From contig JAGLYE010000008.1 in the NCBI GenBank assembly GCA_023132505.1, positions 1 to 17,029 of the forward strand: a DNA stretch of 17,029 bases, written 5' to 3'. This DNA is from Bacteroidales bacterium. Its GTDB lineage: Bacteria; Bacteroidota; Bacteroidia; Bacteroidales; B18-G4. This document shows positions 6,287-13,815 of this stretch, piece after piece (position 1 is the first letter of the stretch; each line of letters starts with the position of its first letter). Position numbers and translations under genes: made by a program. The notes under the pieces were generated by a model. The model ran no database searches, had not been told where the DNA came from, and worked only from the letters and a program-made list of their open reading frames with translations.

Positions 6287-7321
6287 ATGAAAGAAAAGAT
6301 CAGGCAAATCAATGAAGAAATTGACCGGCTTGTGGCCGAAAACCATGAGCACCTGGAACAATTACGCATACGCTTTCTAAGCAAGAAAGGCTTGATCCCC
6401 GCTTTATTTGCCGACTTCAGGAATGTGGCCCCCGAGCAACGCAAAGAAATAGGCCAGGCATTAAATTCCTTAAAGCAGAAGGCAGCAGAGAAGATAGTTT
6501 CCTTAAAAGACCATTTGGAGCAGGGCAGCACTGCCGAAGCTTCTGAATCAGACCTTAGCCGTCCGGCTGAAGAGATCAATATTGGGTCGAGGCATCCTCT
6601 TTCACTCGTCAGGAACCGGATCATAAGCATTTTCCAGAATATCGGTTTTAATATTTCCGATGGCCCGGAAATGGAAGATGACTGGCATAACTTCTCCGCC
6701 CTGAACTTTCCTCCTGAACATCCGGCCCGGGATATGCAGGATACTTTTTTCATTGAAAAAGCGGATGACTACAAAAAACAGGTAGCGCTGCGTACACATA
6801 CATCCTCGGTACAGGTAAGAATGATGGAAACAACAGAACCGCCCATACGGACACTATCACCGGGAAGAGTGTTCAGAAATGAGGCAATCTCTGCCCGCTC
6901 CCATTGTATCTTTCACCAGGTAGAGGGTTTGTATGTTGATAAGAGCGTATCTTTTGCCGACCTGAAGCAAATCCTGTACTATTTTGCCATGGAAATGTTC
7001 GGCGAAGAAACAAAGATCAGGTTTCGTCCTTCTTATTTCCCGTTTACTGAGCCTTCGGCCGAAATGGATATTTCCTGCATTTTATGCAAAGGCGAAGGAT
7101 GCAATGTGTGTAAATATACCGGATGGCTTGAGATAATGGGATGTGGCATGGTTGATCCGGCAGTATTGAAAAATTGTGGAATCGACCCGGAAGTATACTC
7201 CGGTTACGCCTTCGGAATGGGAATAGAACGCATCGCCATGATGATATATTCAGTAAGGGATATCAGGTACTTCTTCGAGAATGACCAGAGGTTCCTGAAA
7301 CAGTTCACTTCGGCTTACTAG
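6287..7321 (+). CDS. pheS: phenylalanyl-tRNA synthetase alpha subunit
   Basis: Catalytic subunit of the alpha2-beta2 enzyme that charges tRNA(Phe) with phenylalanine. The 344 residues match the usual length. Residues 1-85 form the N-terminal coiled coil that binds tRNA. The class II core follows: motif 1 around 120-157 (GFNISDGPEMEDDWHNF, ARDMQDTFFI), THTSSVQVRMM (170-180), motif 2 RTLSPGRVFRNE (188-199), FHQVEGLYVDK (209-219) and motif 3 YAFGMGIERIAMM (307-319). Ala308 is at the Phe-pocket position known from E. coli Ala294. Four cysteines, C264, C267, C272 and C275, form a C-x2-C-x4-C-x2-C knuckle that many bacterial PheS proteins have and that may bind zinc. The beta subunit gene pheT is not next to it, as is common in Bacteroidota. 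Confidence 0.98.
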   Translation: MKEKIRQINEEIDRLVAENHEHLEQLRIRFLSKKGLIPALFADFRNVAPEQRKEIGQALNSLKQKAAEKIVSLKDHLEQGSTAEASESDLSRPAEEINIGSRHPLSLVRNRIISIFQNIGFNISDGPEMEDDWHNFSALNFPPEHPARDMQDTFFIEKADDYKKQVALRTHTSSVQVRMMETTEPPIRTLSPGRVFRNEAISARSHCIFHQVEGLYVDKSVSFADLKQILYYFAMEMFGEETKIRFRPSYFPFTEPSAEMDISCILCKGEGCNVCKYTGWLEIMGCGMVDPAVLKNCGIDPEVYSGYAFGMGIERIAMMIYSVRDIRYFFENDQRFLKQFTSAY

Positions 7322-7328
7322 AATAAGC

Positions 7329-7844
7329 CTACCTTGGTTCTTCTTCAAGATCAGCTTCATAGGGTACAGATAAATGCCCTTGAACGAGCTTCCATATACC
7401 ATCACGTTTCTCCATCACCCCGGTCGAGCGGATGCCTTCAAATGTCATATACTCTCCCTGGTAGTTGAAATTGTAATCAAGTACTTGAGAAAACCAGGCT
7501 ACATTTCCATCTTTGCTGATCTTGATTTTTTGCTCTGAAATGTTGATCAGGGTATTTTCAACTTCATTAAATTGCCTGCTCATGGCTTTATTGATCGCTG
7601 TAAACCCTACCATCTGTTCATCGCCTTCGGTTCCGAAAAGGATAATGGTGGAATCTGATGCCCAGATCTGTTCAACTGTAGAAAAGTCTTCACTTTCCCG
7701 GGCCAGCTCATATTGTTCCAATACCGACCGGATCTCTGAAAGCTCCTTGTCGAAATCTACCTCAGGGCACTTTTCGGCCTGGGGGACACATCCGATCATT
7801 CCAGCCAGAATGAAAGGAATTATTAATATTTTCAACTTTTTCAT
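7329..7844 (-). CDS. SnoaL/DUF4440-like lipoprotein
   Basis: A 171-residue protein with a lipoprotein signal: MKKLK, a hydrophobic stretch, then GMIGC with Cys19 as the lipid-bearing residue (the lipobox is imperfect, with Met at -3). The mature part, from about residue 33, has the layout of the SnoaL-like/NTF2 fold: a helix EIRSVLEQYELARESEDF (18 residues), a WASDSTIILFGT strand, a helix, then VAWFSQVLDYNF, RSTGVMEKRDGIWKLVQGHLS. Such domains form a cone-shaped pocket; bacterial lipoprotein versions have no assigned role. AAGGAG stands only one base before the ATG, closer than a working Shine-Dalgarno site should be. It converges on pheS with 7 bp between the stops and has no room for a separate terminator there. 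Confidence 0.9.
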   Translation of the reverse strand: MKKLKILIIPFILAGMIGCVPQAEKCPEVDFDKELSEIRSVLEQYELARESEDFSTVEQIWASDSTIILFGTEGDEQMVGFTAINKAMSRQFNEVENTLINISEQKIKISKDGNVAWFSQVLDYNFNYQGEYMTFEGIRSTGVMEKRDGIWKLVQGHLSVPYEADLEEEPR

Positions 7845-8067
7845 ACTCCTTAATTTTAAAACCGGCTTATGTATACAATCAATTGGTTTTGATGTTTATC
7901 ATACAAAGGTCAATCCGGCCATTAATTTCTCTTGGGGTGAATTTAATCAATTTTTCAAGGGAAAACAAGTATATCAGGCAATTTATTCGACATTTAAACC
8001 AAAAACAGTATTTAAATGCCTGAATAACTTATTTAGAAAAATTCATTATTATATTGTAGATTATTCG

Positions 8068-8075
8068 TAAATTTG
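8068..8075 (+). promoter_or_regulatory. -7 box of the ATP synthase operon
   Basis: TAAATTTG, followed by CACC, matches TAnnTTTG and lies 28 bp before the atpB ATG. The spacing implies a short leader of about 20-25 bases. No exact TTG -33 box is at the expected distance (TTA is). Confidence 0.65.
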
Positions 8076-8103
8076 CACCGATAAAATAGGCAGTATCTGT
8101 TAT

Positions 8104-9270
8104 ATGAATTTCCTATCATTTCTTAAAAAATCTAAGGCCCGTTTTTTATTATTCACCATCGTCGTGATGGTTATTTTTTCCGCAGTGATGACTTCTTCAA
8201 ACGTGTTTTCGCAACACGATGATAGCAGCCATAATAAGGTTGAAATGATAAAAGAAGAAGTTCATGAGGGAGAGCTTGATGCAGGGAAGATGATCATTGA
8301 ACACCTGATCGACTCCCATGAATGGCACCTCTGGACGTACCAGGGCCATCATGTTTCTATTCCGCTTCCTGTATTCCTGATACACAATGGCGAATTTTAT
8401 GTCTTTTGGTCAAATAAACTTGCGCATGGACACCAGCACAATGGCTTTTATCTTGAGCATGAAGGTGAAAATAAAGGCAAGATCATCAGGGCAGTACAGC
8501 ACGGAATGATTGATTATGAGATTATAGCCGTTGAAAACTCAAAAACACTCCCAATCGACCTGTCCATTACAAAAAATGTCCTGGCCATCTTCATAAGTTC
8601 GATCTTGCTTATTATTATCTTCACTTCTATGTCTAAGGCATACAGGAAAAGAGAAGGAAAGGCACCCAAGGGCATGCAATCATTACTGGAACCCATTATC
8701 ATATTTATCCGTGATGATATTGCCAGGTCTTCTATCGGTGAAAAGAGGTATGAAAGGTATATGCCCTTTTTGCTTACCGTGTTTTTCTTTATTTTCCTGA
8801 ACAACCTGATGGGGATCGTTCCCTTCTTTCCGGGTGGTGCAAATGTTACCGGAAATATTGCCGTTACCGGTGTGATGGCCGTATTTACCTTTCTGATCAC
8901 CATCTTCAGTGGTAACCGGGCCTACTGGGGGCATATTATCAATGCGCCGGGCGTGCCCTGGTGGTTGAAGTTTCCCTTCCCATTGATGCCAATTGTTGAG
9001 ATCATGGGAATGTTCACCAAGCCTCTTGTGTTGATGATCCGTCTCTTTGCTAACATCACAGCCGGGCATACCATCATACTGGGTTTCATCAGCCTGATAT
9101 TTATTTTCGGAAACATTAATGCATATGTTGGACTGGCCGGAACACTATTCGCGGTCCCATTTGCTATATTCATGAGCCTGCTGGAATTGTTGGTAGCATT
9201 CATCCAGGCTTACGTATTCACCCTCTTGTCGGCCCTGTATTTCGGGATGGCAATAGAAGAACATCATTAA
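8104..9270 (+). CDS. atpB: ATP synthase F0 subunit a with N-terminal leader and extra domain
   Basis: Subunit a is the membrane half-channel that passes protons to the c-ring. The C-terminal half is canonical: about five membrane segments from residue 155 on, the KPLVLMIRLFANITAGH block with the essential Arg313, and the final AFIQAYVFTLLSALYF (365-380). The first 150 residues are not in the E. coli protein: residues 14-36 look like a cleavable signal sequence (ending NVFSQ), and 37-150 form a soluble, histidine-rich region (DSHEWHLW, HGHQH, HGM) that would face the periplasm. This extension is typical of Bacteroidota AtpB, and its purpose is not known to me. At 388 residues it is over 100 longer than the E. 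coli subunit. It is first in the operon, with atpE 34 bp downstream and no atpI before it. Confidence 0.97.
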   Translation: MNFLSFLKKSKARFLLFTIVVMVIFSAVMTSSNVFSQHDDSSHNKVEMIKEEVHEGELDAGKMIIEHLIDSHEWHLWTYQGHHVSIPLPVFLIHNGEFYVFWSNKLAHGHQHNGFYLEHEGENKGKIIRAVQHGMIDYEIIAVENSKTLPIDLSITKNVLAIFISSILLIIIFTSMSKAYRKREGKAPKGMQSLLEPIIIFIRDDIARSSIGEKRYERYMPFLLTVFFFIFLNNLMGIVPFFPGGANVTGNIAVTGVMAVFTFLITIFSGNRAYWGHIINAPGVPWWLKFPFPLMPIVEIMGMFTKPLVLMIRLFANITAGHTIILGFISLIFIFGNINAYVGLAGTLFAVPFAIFMSLLELLVAFIQAYVFTLLSALYFGMAIEEHH

Positions 9271-9291
9271 CGAACCTTATAATAACCACTA

Positions 9292-9565
<274 letters not shown>

Positions 9566-9578
9566 AAGGCCGTGCAGC

Positions 9579-9621
9579 GTTCCCTGCATTTCAACGGTTG
9601 GTTGCGATGCAGGGAACTTTT
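9579..9621 (+). terminator. hairpin with U4 tail between atpE and atpF, attenuator or 3' stabiliser
   Basis: GTTCCCTGCAT (9579-9589) pairs perfectly over 11 bp with ATGCAGGGAAC (9607-9617). Inside the loop a further CAAC (9592-9595) can pair with GTTG (9601-9604) around GGTTG, with a 2x2 internal loop between the stems. TTTT (9618-9621) follows directly. It lies 14 bp after the atpE stop and 23 bp before the atpF start. It has the shape of an intrinsic terminator but sits inside the operon and has only four U, so partial termination or protection of the atpB-atpE message is more likely than a full stop. Confidence 0.8.
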
Positions 9622-9643
9622 CAATAAACAAAAAAATAGAATA

Positions 9644-10138
9644 ATGGAAATAGTTAGCCCCGGAATAGGCCTGATCCTCTGGATGACCATATCCTTTGCA
9701 GCCTTGATATATATCCTGCAGCGTTACGCATGGAAACCCATCCTCAAATCGCTCCACGACAGGGAAGAAACCATTGATGAAGCATTAAACCAGGCCAACC
9801 TGGCCAGGGATGAGATGAAAACCCTTAAGGCAGGCAATGAAAAACTACTTAAAGAAGCACAGGAAGAGCGTAATGTGATCCTGCGTGAAGCCCGGAAAGT
9901 GAAAGAGTCAATCATTGAGGAAGCCAGAGAGAAAGCAAACGAAGAGGCCAATAACATAGTCGAAAATGCCAAGGAAAGGATCGAGAATGAAAAGATGGCT
10001 GCCTTGACAGACCTGAAGAACGAGATCGCATTCATTTCCATTGAAGTAGCTGAAAAGATCCTTGAACGAGAGCTTTCAACTGACAATAAGCAGGAAGACT
10101 ATATCAAAAAACTGATTAAAAACACTCATTTTAATTAA
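9644..10138 (+). CDS. atpF: ATP synthase F0 subunit b
   Basis: Subunit b is the peripheral stalk that holds F1 still against F0. From the ATG at 9644 it has 164 residues: one membrane segment (about 7-27) and then a long, highly charged coiled coil (EEAREKANEEANNIVENAKER and similar) to the end. RYAWKPILKSLHDREETIDEAL, here at 27-48, is the usual junction just inside the membrane. A GTG at 9572 would extend the frame by 24 residues, but those would be coded by the hairpin and do not resemble subunit b, so I reject it. atpH starts 4 bp after the stop. Confidence 0.97.
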   Translation: MEIVSPGIGLILWMTISFAALIYILQRYAWKPILKSLHDREETIDEALNQANLARDEMKTLKAGNEKLLKEAQEERNVILREARKVKESIIEEAREKANEEANNIVENAKERIENEKMAALTDLKNEIAFISIEVAEKILERELSTDNKQEDYIKKLIKNTHFN

Positions 10139-10142
10139 GCAC

Positions 10143-10703
10143 ATGCCTAATTCCTTGATCGCAAAACGGTACGCCAAGGCCTTATTCGAGTTAGCGCTTG
10201 AGTTGAATGTAGTTGAAAAAACCAAATCAGATATGGAGTTAATCATATCGGTTTGTTTATCCAACAAGGATTTTACTCAATTGCTAAGGAGCCCTGTGAT
10301 CCGTTCCGAGAAGAAGCAGAATGTGATCAGGGCCATATTCAATGATAAGATTAGTGAACTCAGCATGAGGTATCTGAATATCATTACCAGGAAGAAAAGA
10401 GAAAGCTTCATCAGCCAGATTGCCGAGGAGTTCATTCTCGCATATAAGAAATTCAAGAATATCTTTACAATTTATTTTGAAAGTGCTATTACCATCAACG
10501 ATGAAATCCGCAAGAAGGTTATCACTTTACTGGAAGACCAAACAAAGGGCACGGTTGAACTTATCGAGGAAGTAAAAAAAGAACTTATCGGGGGTTTTGT
10601 TATGAGTTATGATGACTATAAATACGATGCCAGTATCGCTTATCAGCTCAAAAGGCTGAAAAAGAGTTCGGCAGAGATCAATTTATTTAAAAGGGAATAT
10701 TAA
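10143..10703 (+). CDS. atpH: ATP synthase F1 subunit delta (OSCP)
   Basis: Subunit delta joins the top of F1 to the b stalk. At 186 residues it has the normal size. The N-terminal helical domain opens with IAKRYAKALFELALE (6-20), the family's hallmark, and includes LLRSPVIRSEKK (47-58). The C-terminal part carries the usual KKELIGGFVMSYDDYKYDASI motif (about 144-164), here with Gly-Gly conserved and Tyr-Lys-Tyr-Asp where other species have RVGDxVxDxS. It is tightly packed between atpF (4 bp) and atpA (12 bp). Confidence 0.96.
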   Translation: MPNSLIAKRYAKALFELALELNVVEKTKSDMELIISVCLSNKDFTQLLRSPVIRSEKKQNVIRAIFNDKISELSMRYLNIITRKKRESFISQIAEEFILAYKKFKNIFTIYFESAITINDEIRKKVITLLEDQTKGTVELIEEVKKELIGGFVMSYDDYKYDASIAYQLKRLKKSSAEINLFKREY

Positions 10704-10715
10704 AAAATATAATAT

Positions 10716-12299
10716 ATGGCATCAATAAAACCATCTGAAGTATCCGCCATCCTGCGCAAGGAACTTTCGGGATACCAAAACGAAGCAGAATTACAGGAAG
10801 TAGGCACCGTACTACAGGTAGGCGACGGTATTGCACGTATTTACGGACTGAACAATGCTGAATCGGGTGAATTGATCGAATTTGAAAAAACAGGTTTGAA
10901 AGGGATAGTCCTTAACCTGGAGCAGGACAATGTAGGTGCTGTGCTCCTGGGGGAACCGGAGGATATAAAGGAAGGTGACAGCGTTAAGCGTACCGGCCAG
11001 ATCGCTTCAATCAATGTAAGCGAAGGAATGCTGGGAAGGGTGATCAACACACTGGGCGAACCTATCGACGGTAAGGGTGAGATCGGTGGTGAGCCTTTCC
11101 TTATGCCACTTGAAAGAAAAGCCCCCGGTGTTATTTACCGCCAGCCGGTAAATGAGCCTCTGCAAACAGGTATCAAAGCCATCGATGCCATGATCCCCAT
11201 CGGCCGTGGCCAGCGTGAGCTTATCATCGGCGACAGGCAGACAGGAAAAACAGCTATTGCTATCGATGCAATCATCAACCAGAAAGAAAATTACGAAAAA
11301 GGAGAACCTGTATATTGCATTTATGTGGCAATTGGACAAAAAGGATCTTCTGTTGCCAATATTGTGAAGATTCTGGAGGACAAGGGAGCAATGAATTATA
11401 CTGTTGTCATTACTGCTACAGCCTCTGACCCCGCAGCAATGCAATTTTATGCACCTTTTGCGGGGGCATGCGTTGGCGAATATTTCAGGGATACCGGAAG
11501 ACCGGCCCTGGTAATATACGATGACCTTTCGAAGCAGGCTGTTGCTTACCGTGAGGTATCACTGCTGCTCAGGAGACCTCCCGGACGTGAGGCTTATCCC
11601 GGAGATGTATTTTACCTGCATTCACGTTTGCTTGAACGGGCTGCCAGGGTAATTACCTCCGATGATATTGCCGCCAATATGAACGATCTGCCCCCCTGCC
11701 TCAAAGGAAAAGTGAAAGGCGGTGGTTCTCTTACTGCCCTTCCGATCATAGAAACCCAGGCCGGTGACGTATCGGCATATATCCCTACCAATGTGATCTC
11801 CATCACCGATGGTCAGATATTCCTGGAATCCAATCTCTTTAATGTAGGAATCCGCCCTGCGATTAACGTAGGTATCTCCGTATCCAGAGTGGGTGGTAAT
11901 GCCCAGGTGAAGGCTATGAAGAAAGTGGCAGGAACCCTGAAACTCGACCAGGCCCAATACCGTGAACTCGAAGCTTTTGCTAAATTCGGTTCCGACCTTG
12001 ATGCCGCCACCATGGCAGTACTGGAAAAAGGTAAACGAAATGTTGAGATCCTGAAACAGGATCAGTATTCACCGGTGGCTGTGGGTAAGCAGATTGCCAT
12101 TATTTATTGCGGATCTAAGGGGCTGTTAAAGAAAGTACCTGTTAAACGTATTCATGATTTTGAAGTTGAATTTCTCCATTTTATGGAAGAAAAACATCCC
12201 AAGGCTCTCAAGGAACTTGAAAAAGGTATCCTGAATGTCGACATTGCCAAGATCCTTGATGTAGCTGCGCAGAATATTGCTAACCGTTATTCAGCATAA
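10716..12299 (+). CDS. atpA: ATP synthase F1 subunit alpha
   Basis: Alpha subunits alternate with beta in the F1 hexamer and carry the non-catalytic nucleotide sites. The 527 residues cover the N-terminal beta-barrel (about 25-95), the nucleotide domain with Walker A GDRQTGKT (172-179) and the [12 protein letters not shown] strand (Walker B), and the signature [11 protein letters not shown], which fits the alpha/beta pattern P-x-I-x3-x-S-x-S. The arginine finger lies in this [10 protein letters not shown] segment. The C-terminal helical domain ends in ANRYSA. No truncation or frameshift is seen. Confidence 0.99.
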   Translation: MASIKPSEVSAILRKELSGYQNEAELQEVGTVLQVGDGIARIYGLNNAESGELIEFEKTGLKGIVLNLEQDNVGAVLLGEPEDIKEGDSVKRTGQIASINVSEGMLGRVINTLGEPIDGKGEIGGEPFLMPLERKAPGVIYRQPVNEPLQTGIKAIDAMIPIGRGQRELIIGDRQTGKTAIAIDAIINQKENYEKGEPVYCIYVAIGQKGSSVANIVKILEDKGAMNYTVVITATASDPAAMQFYAPFAGACVGEYFRDTGRPALVIYDDLSKQAVAYREVSLLLRRPPGREAYPGDVFYLHSRLLERAARVITSDDIAANMNDLPPCLKGKVKGGGSLTALPIIETQAGDVSAYIPTNVISITDGQIFLESNLFNVGIRPAINVGISVSRVGGNAQVKAMKKVAGTLKLDQAQYRELEAFAKFGSDLDAATMAVLEKGKRNVEILKQDQYSPVAVGKQIAIIYCGSKGLLKKVPVKRIHDFEVEFLHFMEEKHPKALKELEKGILNVDIAKILDVAAQNIANRYSA

Positions 12300-12322
12300 A
12301 CGGAATAAACAAGAAACAAACC

Positions 12323-13201
12323 ATGCCTAACCTTAAGGAAGTAAGAAACAGGATAGAATCTGTTAACTCAACCCAACAGATCACCAGCGCAATGAAACTT
12401 GTTGCTGCCTCCAAGCTGAGGAAAGCACAGGGTGCCATCCTGCAATTACGCCCTTACGCCCAGAAACTCCAGGAATTACTGCAAGGTCTCAGTGCGACAC
12501 TCGACCAGTCGGACGAAACCGTTTATTCTGATACGAGGGAAGTTAAAAGAGTACTGTTGGTTGTGGTTACTTCAAATCGTGGACTTTGTGGTGCTTTCAA
12601 TTCCAATGTGGTCAAACAGGCAGAACTGCTAATCCACACAAGCTATAGAGATGCTTTCGACCGCGGAGATCTTTCTCTTTATTGCATCGGAAAGAGGGGC
12701 GCAGAGTATTTCAGCGGGCATGATTACCCGGTGGTGAAGGCAGATCTTGAACTTTTTGAGAAACTGGACTACGACAATGTACTTTCAATTGCCAAAGGCC
12801 TGATGCAGGATTTCGCTGAGAAAAAATACGACCGTATTGATATTATCTATAACCAGTTCAAAAATGCAGCCGCGCAGGTCTTGCTAACAGAGCAATTCCT
12901 TCCAATCCCTCCTCCGGCAAATGAAGGCTCATCGCTAAATGCAGACTACATCTTTGAACCCAACAAAGAAGACATCATGCGTGAGCTTGTTCCGAAAAGC
13001 CTTAAAATACAATTTTATAAGGCCTTGCTCGATTCTTATGCTTCAGAACATGGTGCCAGGATGACAGCCATGCATATGGCTACCGATAACGCCACAGAAT
13101 TACTCAAGGAACTCAAACTTTCTTATAATAAGGCCCGTCAGGCATCCATTACCAATGAAATTCTTGAGATTGTTAGTGGAGCTGAAGCGCTGAAGGAGTA
13201 A
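12323..13201 (+). CDS. atpG: ATP synthase F1 subunit gamma
   Basis: Gamma is the central shaft that turns with the c-ring. The 292 residues begin with the N-terminal helix LKEVRNRIESVNSTQQIT followed by SAMKLVAASKLRKAQ, and end with the C-terminal helix containing MHMATDNATELL and ITNEILEIVSGAEAL; these two form the coiled-coil axle. The Rossmann-like body has VTSNRGLCGAFN (about 82-93). It is the last atp gene here: beta (atpD) and epsilon (atpC), which follow gamma in many bacteria, are not in the window, and a ferritin gene comes next. Confidence 0.98.
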   Translation: MPNLKEVRNRIESVNSTQQITSAMKLVAASKLRKAQGAILQLRPYAQKLQELLQGLSATLDQSDETVYSDTREVKRVLLVVVTSNRGLCGAFNSNVVKQAELLIHTSYRDAFDRGDLSLYCIGKRGAEYFSGHDYPVVKADLELFEKLDYDNVLSIAKGLMQDFAEKKYDRIDIIYNQFKNAAAQVLLTEQFLPIPPPANEGSSLNADYIFEPNKEDIMRELVPKSLKIQFYKALLDSYASEHGARMTAMHMATDNATELLKELKLSYNKARQASITNEILEIVSGAEALKE

Positions 13202-13238
13202 GAATAGAGAATAGAGAACAAGGAATAAGAATAAGAAC
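13202..13238 (+). repeat. purine-rich degenerate repeat between atpG and ferritin
   Basis: The gap after the atpG stop begins with imperfect repeats of a GAATAGA/GAATAAGA-like unit (GAATAGAGAATAGAG, then GGAATAAGAATAAGAAC). It contains no hairpin, so transcription from the atp operon could continue into the ferritin gene. Confidence 0.6.
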
Positions 13239-13255
13239 CTGAAAATTTTACTGCT

Positions 13256-13774
13256 ATGTTAACAGAAAAACTCGAGAAAGCCATTATTGAGCAAATTAAA
13301 GCCGAAGAGGAATCATCAAGATTATATTTATCTATGGCTTCATGGTGCGAGGTGAATGGTTATGCCGGTGCGGCGGCATTTTTATTCGAGCATGCCACTG
13401 AAGAACGCATGCATGCACTTAAACTCCTTAGCTATGTAAATGACAGAGGTGGACATGCCCGCCTCATGGCACTTGAAGAGCCAGCGTCAGAATTCAATTC
13501 CCTGCAGGAAGTATTTGAAAAAGTACTAAAACATGAACTTTTTGTAACCAGCCTTATCAATAAACTGGTTGAAACATCCATGAATGAAAAGGATTTCAAC
13601 ACCCTTAATTTTCTTCAATGGTATGTAATGGAACAAATAGAGGAAGAAAGCCTTGCCCGGTCCATTCTTGATAAGTTTAAGCTTACCGAAGGTGAAAAGG
13701 GTGGATTGTTCCACATCGACAAAGAGCTTGCAAGCATGGCAGCAGCTGAAGCTGCAGCTGGAGAAGGTGAATAA
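13256..13774 (+). CDS. bacterial non-haem ferritin
   Basis: Ferritin oxidises Fe(II) and stores it as a mineral inside a 24-subunit shell. The 172-residue protein aligns with E. coli FtnA almost without gaps. The ferroxidase residues can be read at matching positions: Glu17, Tyr24, Glu50, His53, Glu94, Glu126, Gln127 and Glu130. The alanine- and glutamate-rich tail (160-172) is extra and probably flexible. It lies 54 bp after atpG with no terminator between, so it may be cotranscribed with the ATP synthase genes; there is no obvious -7 box of its own. It converges on the P-type ATPase gene. Confidence 0.96.
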   Translation: MLTEKLEKAIIEQIKAEEESSRLYLSMASWCEVNGYAGAAAFLFEHATEERMHALKLLSYVNDRGGHARLMALEEPASEFNSLQEVFEKVLKHELFVTSLINKLVETSMNEKDFNTLNFLQWYVMEQIEEESLARSILDKFKLTEGEKGGLFHIDKELASMAAAEAAAGEGE

Positions 13775-13775
13775 G

Positions 13776-13815
13776 CAAATTCATTCAACATTCGATATCC
13801 GATATCAGAAATTTG
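13776..13815. terminator. weak inverted repeat between convergent genes
   Basis: CAAATT (13776-13781) can pair with AATTTG (13810-13815), and inside them GATAT and ATATC can pair. This fills the 41-bp gap between the ferritin stop and the stop of the P-type ATPase gene and might end both transcripts. The stems are AT-rich and there is no U-tract, so the call is tentative. Confidence 0.3.

Noticed and set aside
9572..9643. AtpF extended upstream to a GTG at 9572
   Set aside because: The extra 24 residues are coded by the atpE-atpF hairpin and would precede the membrane segment with non-family sequence.
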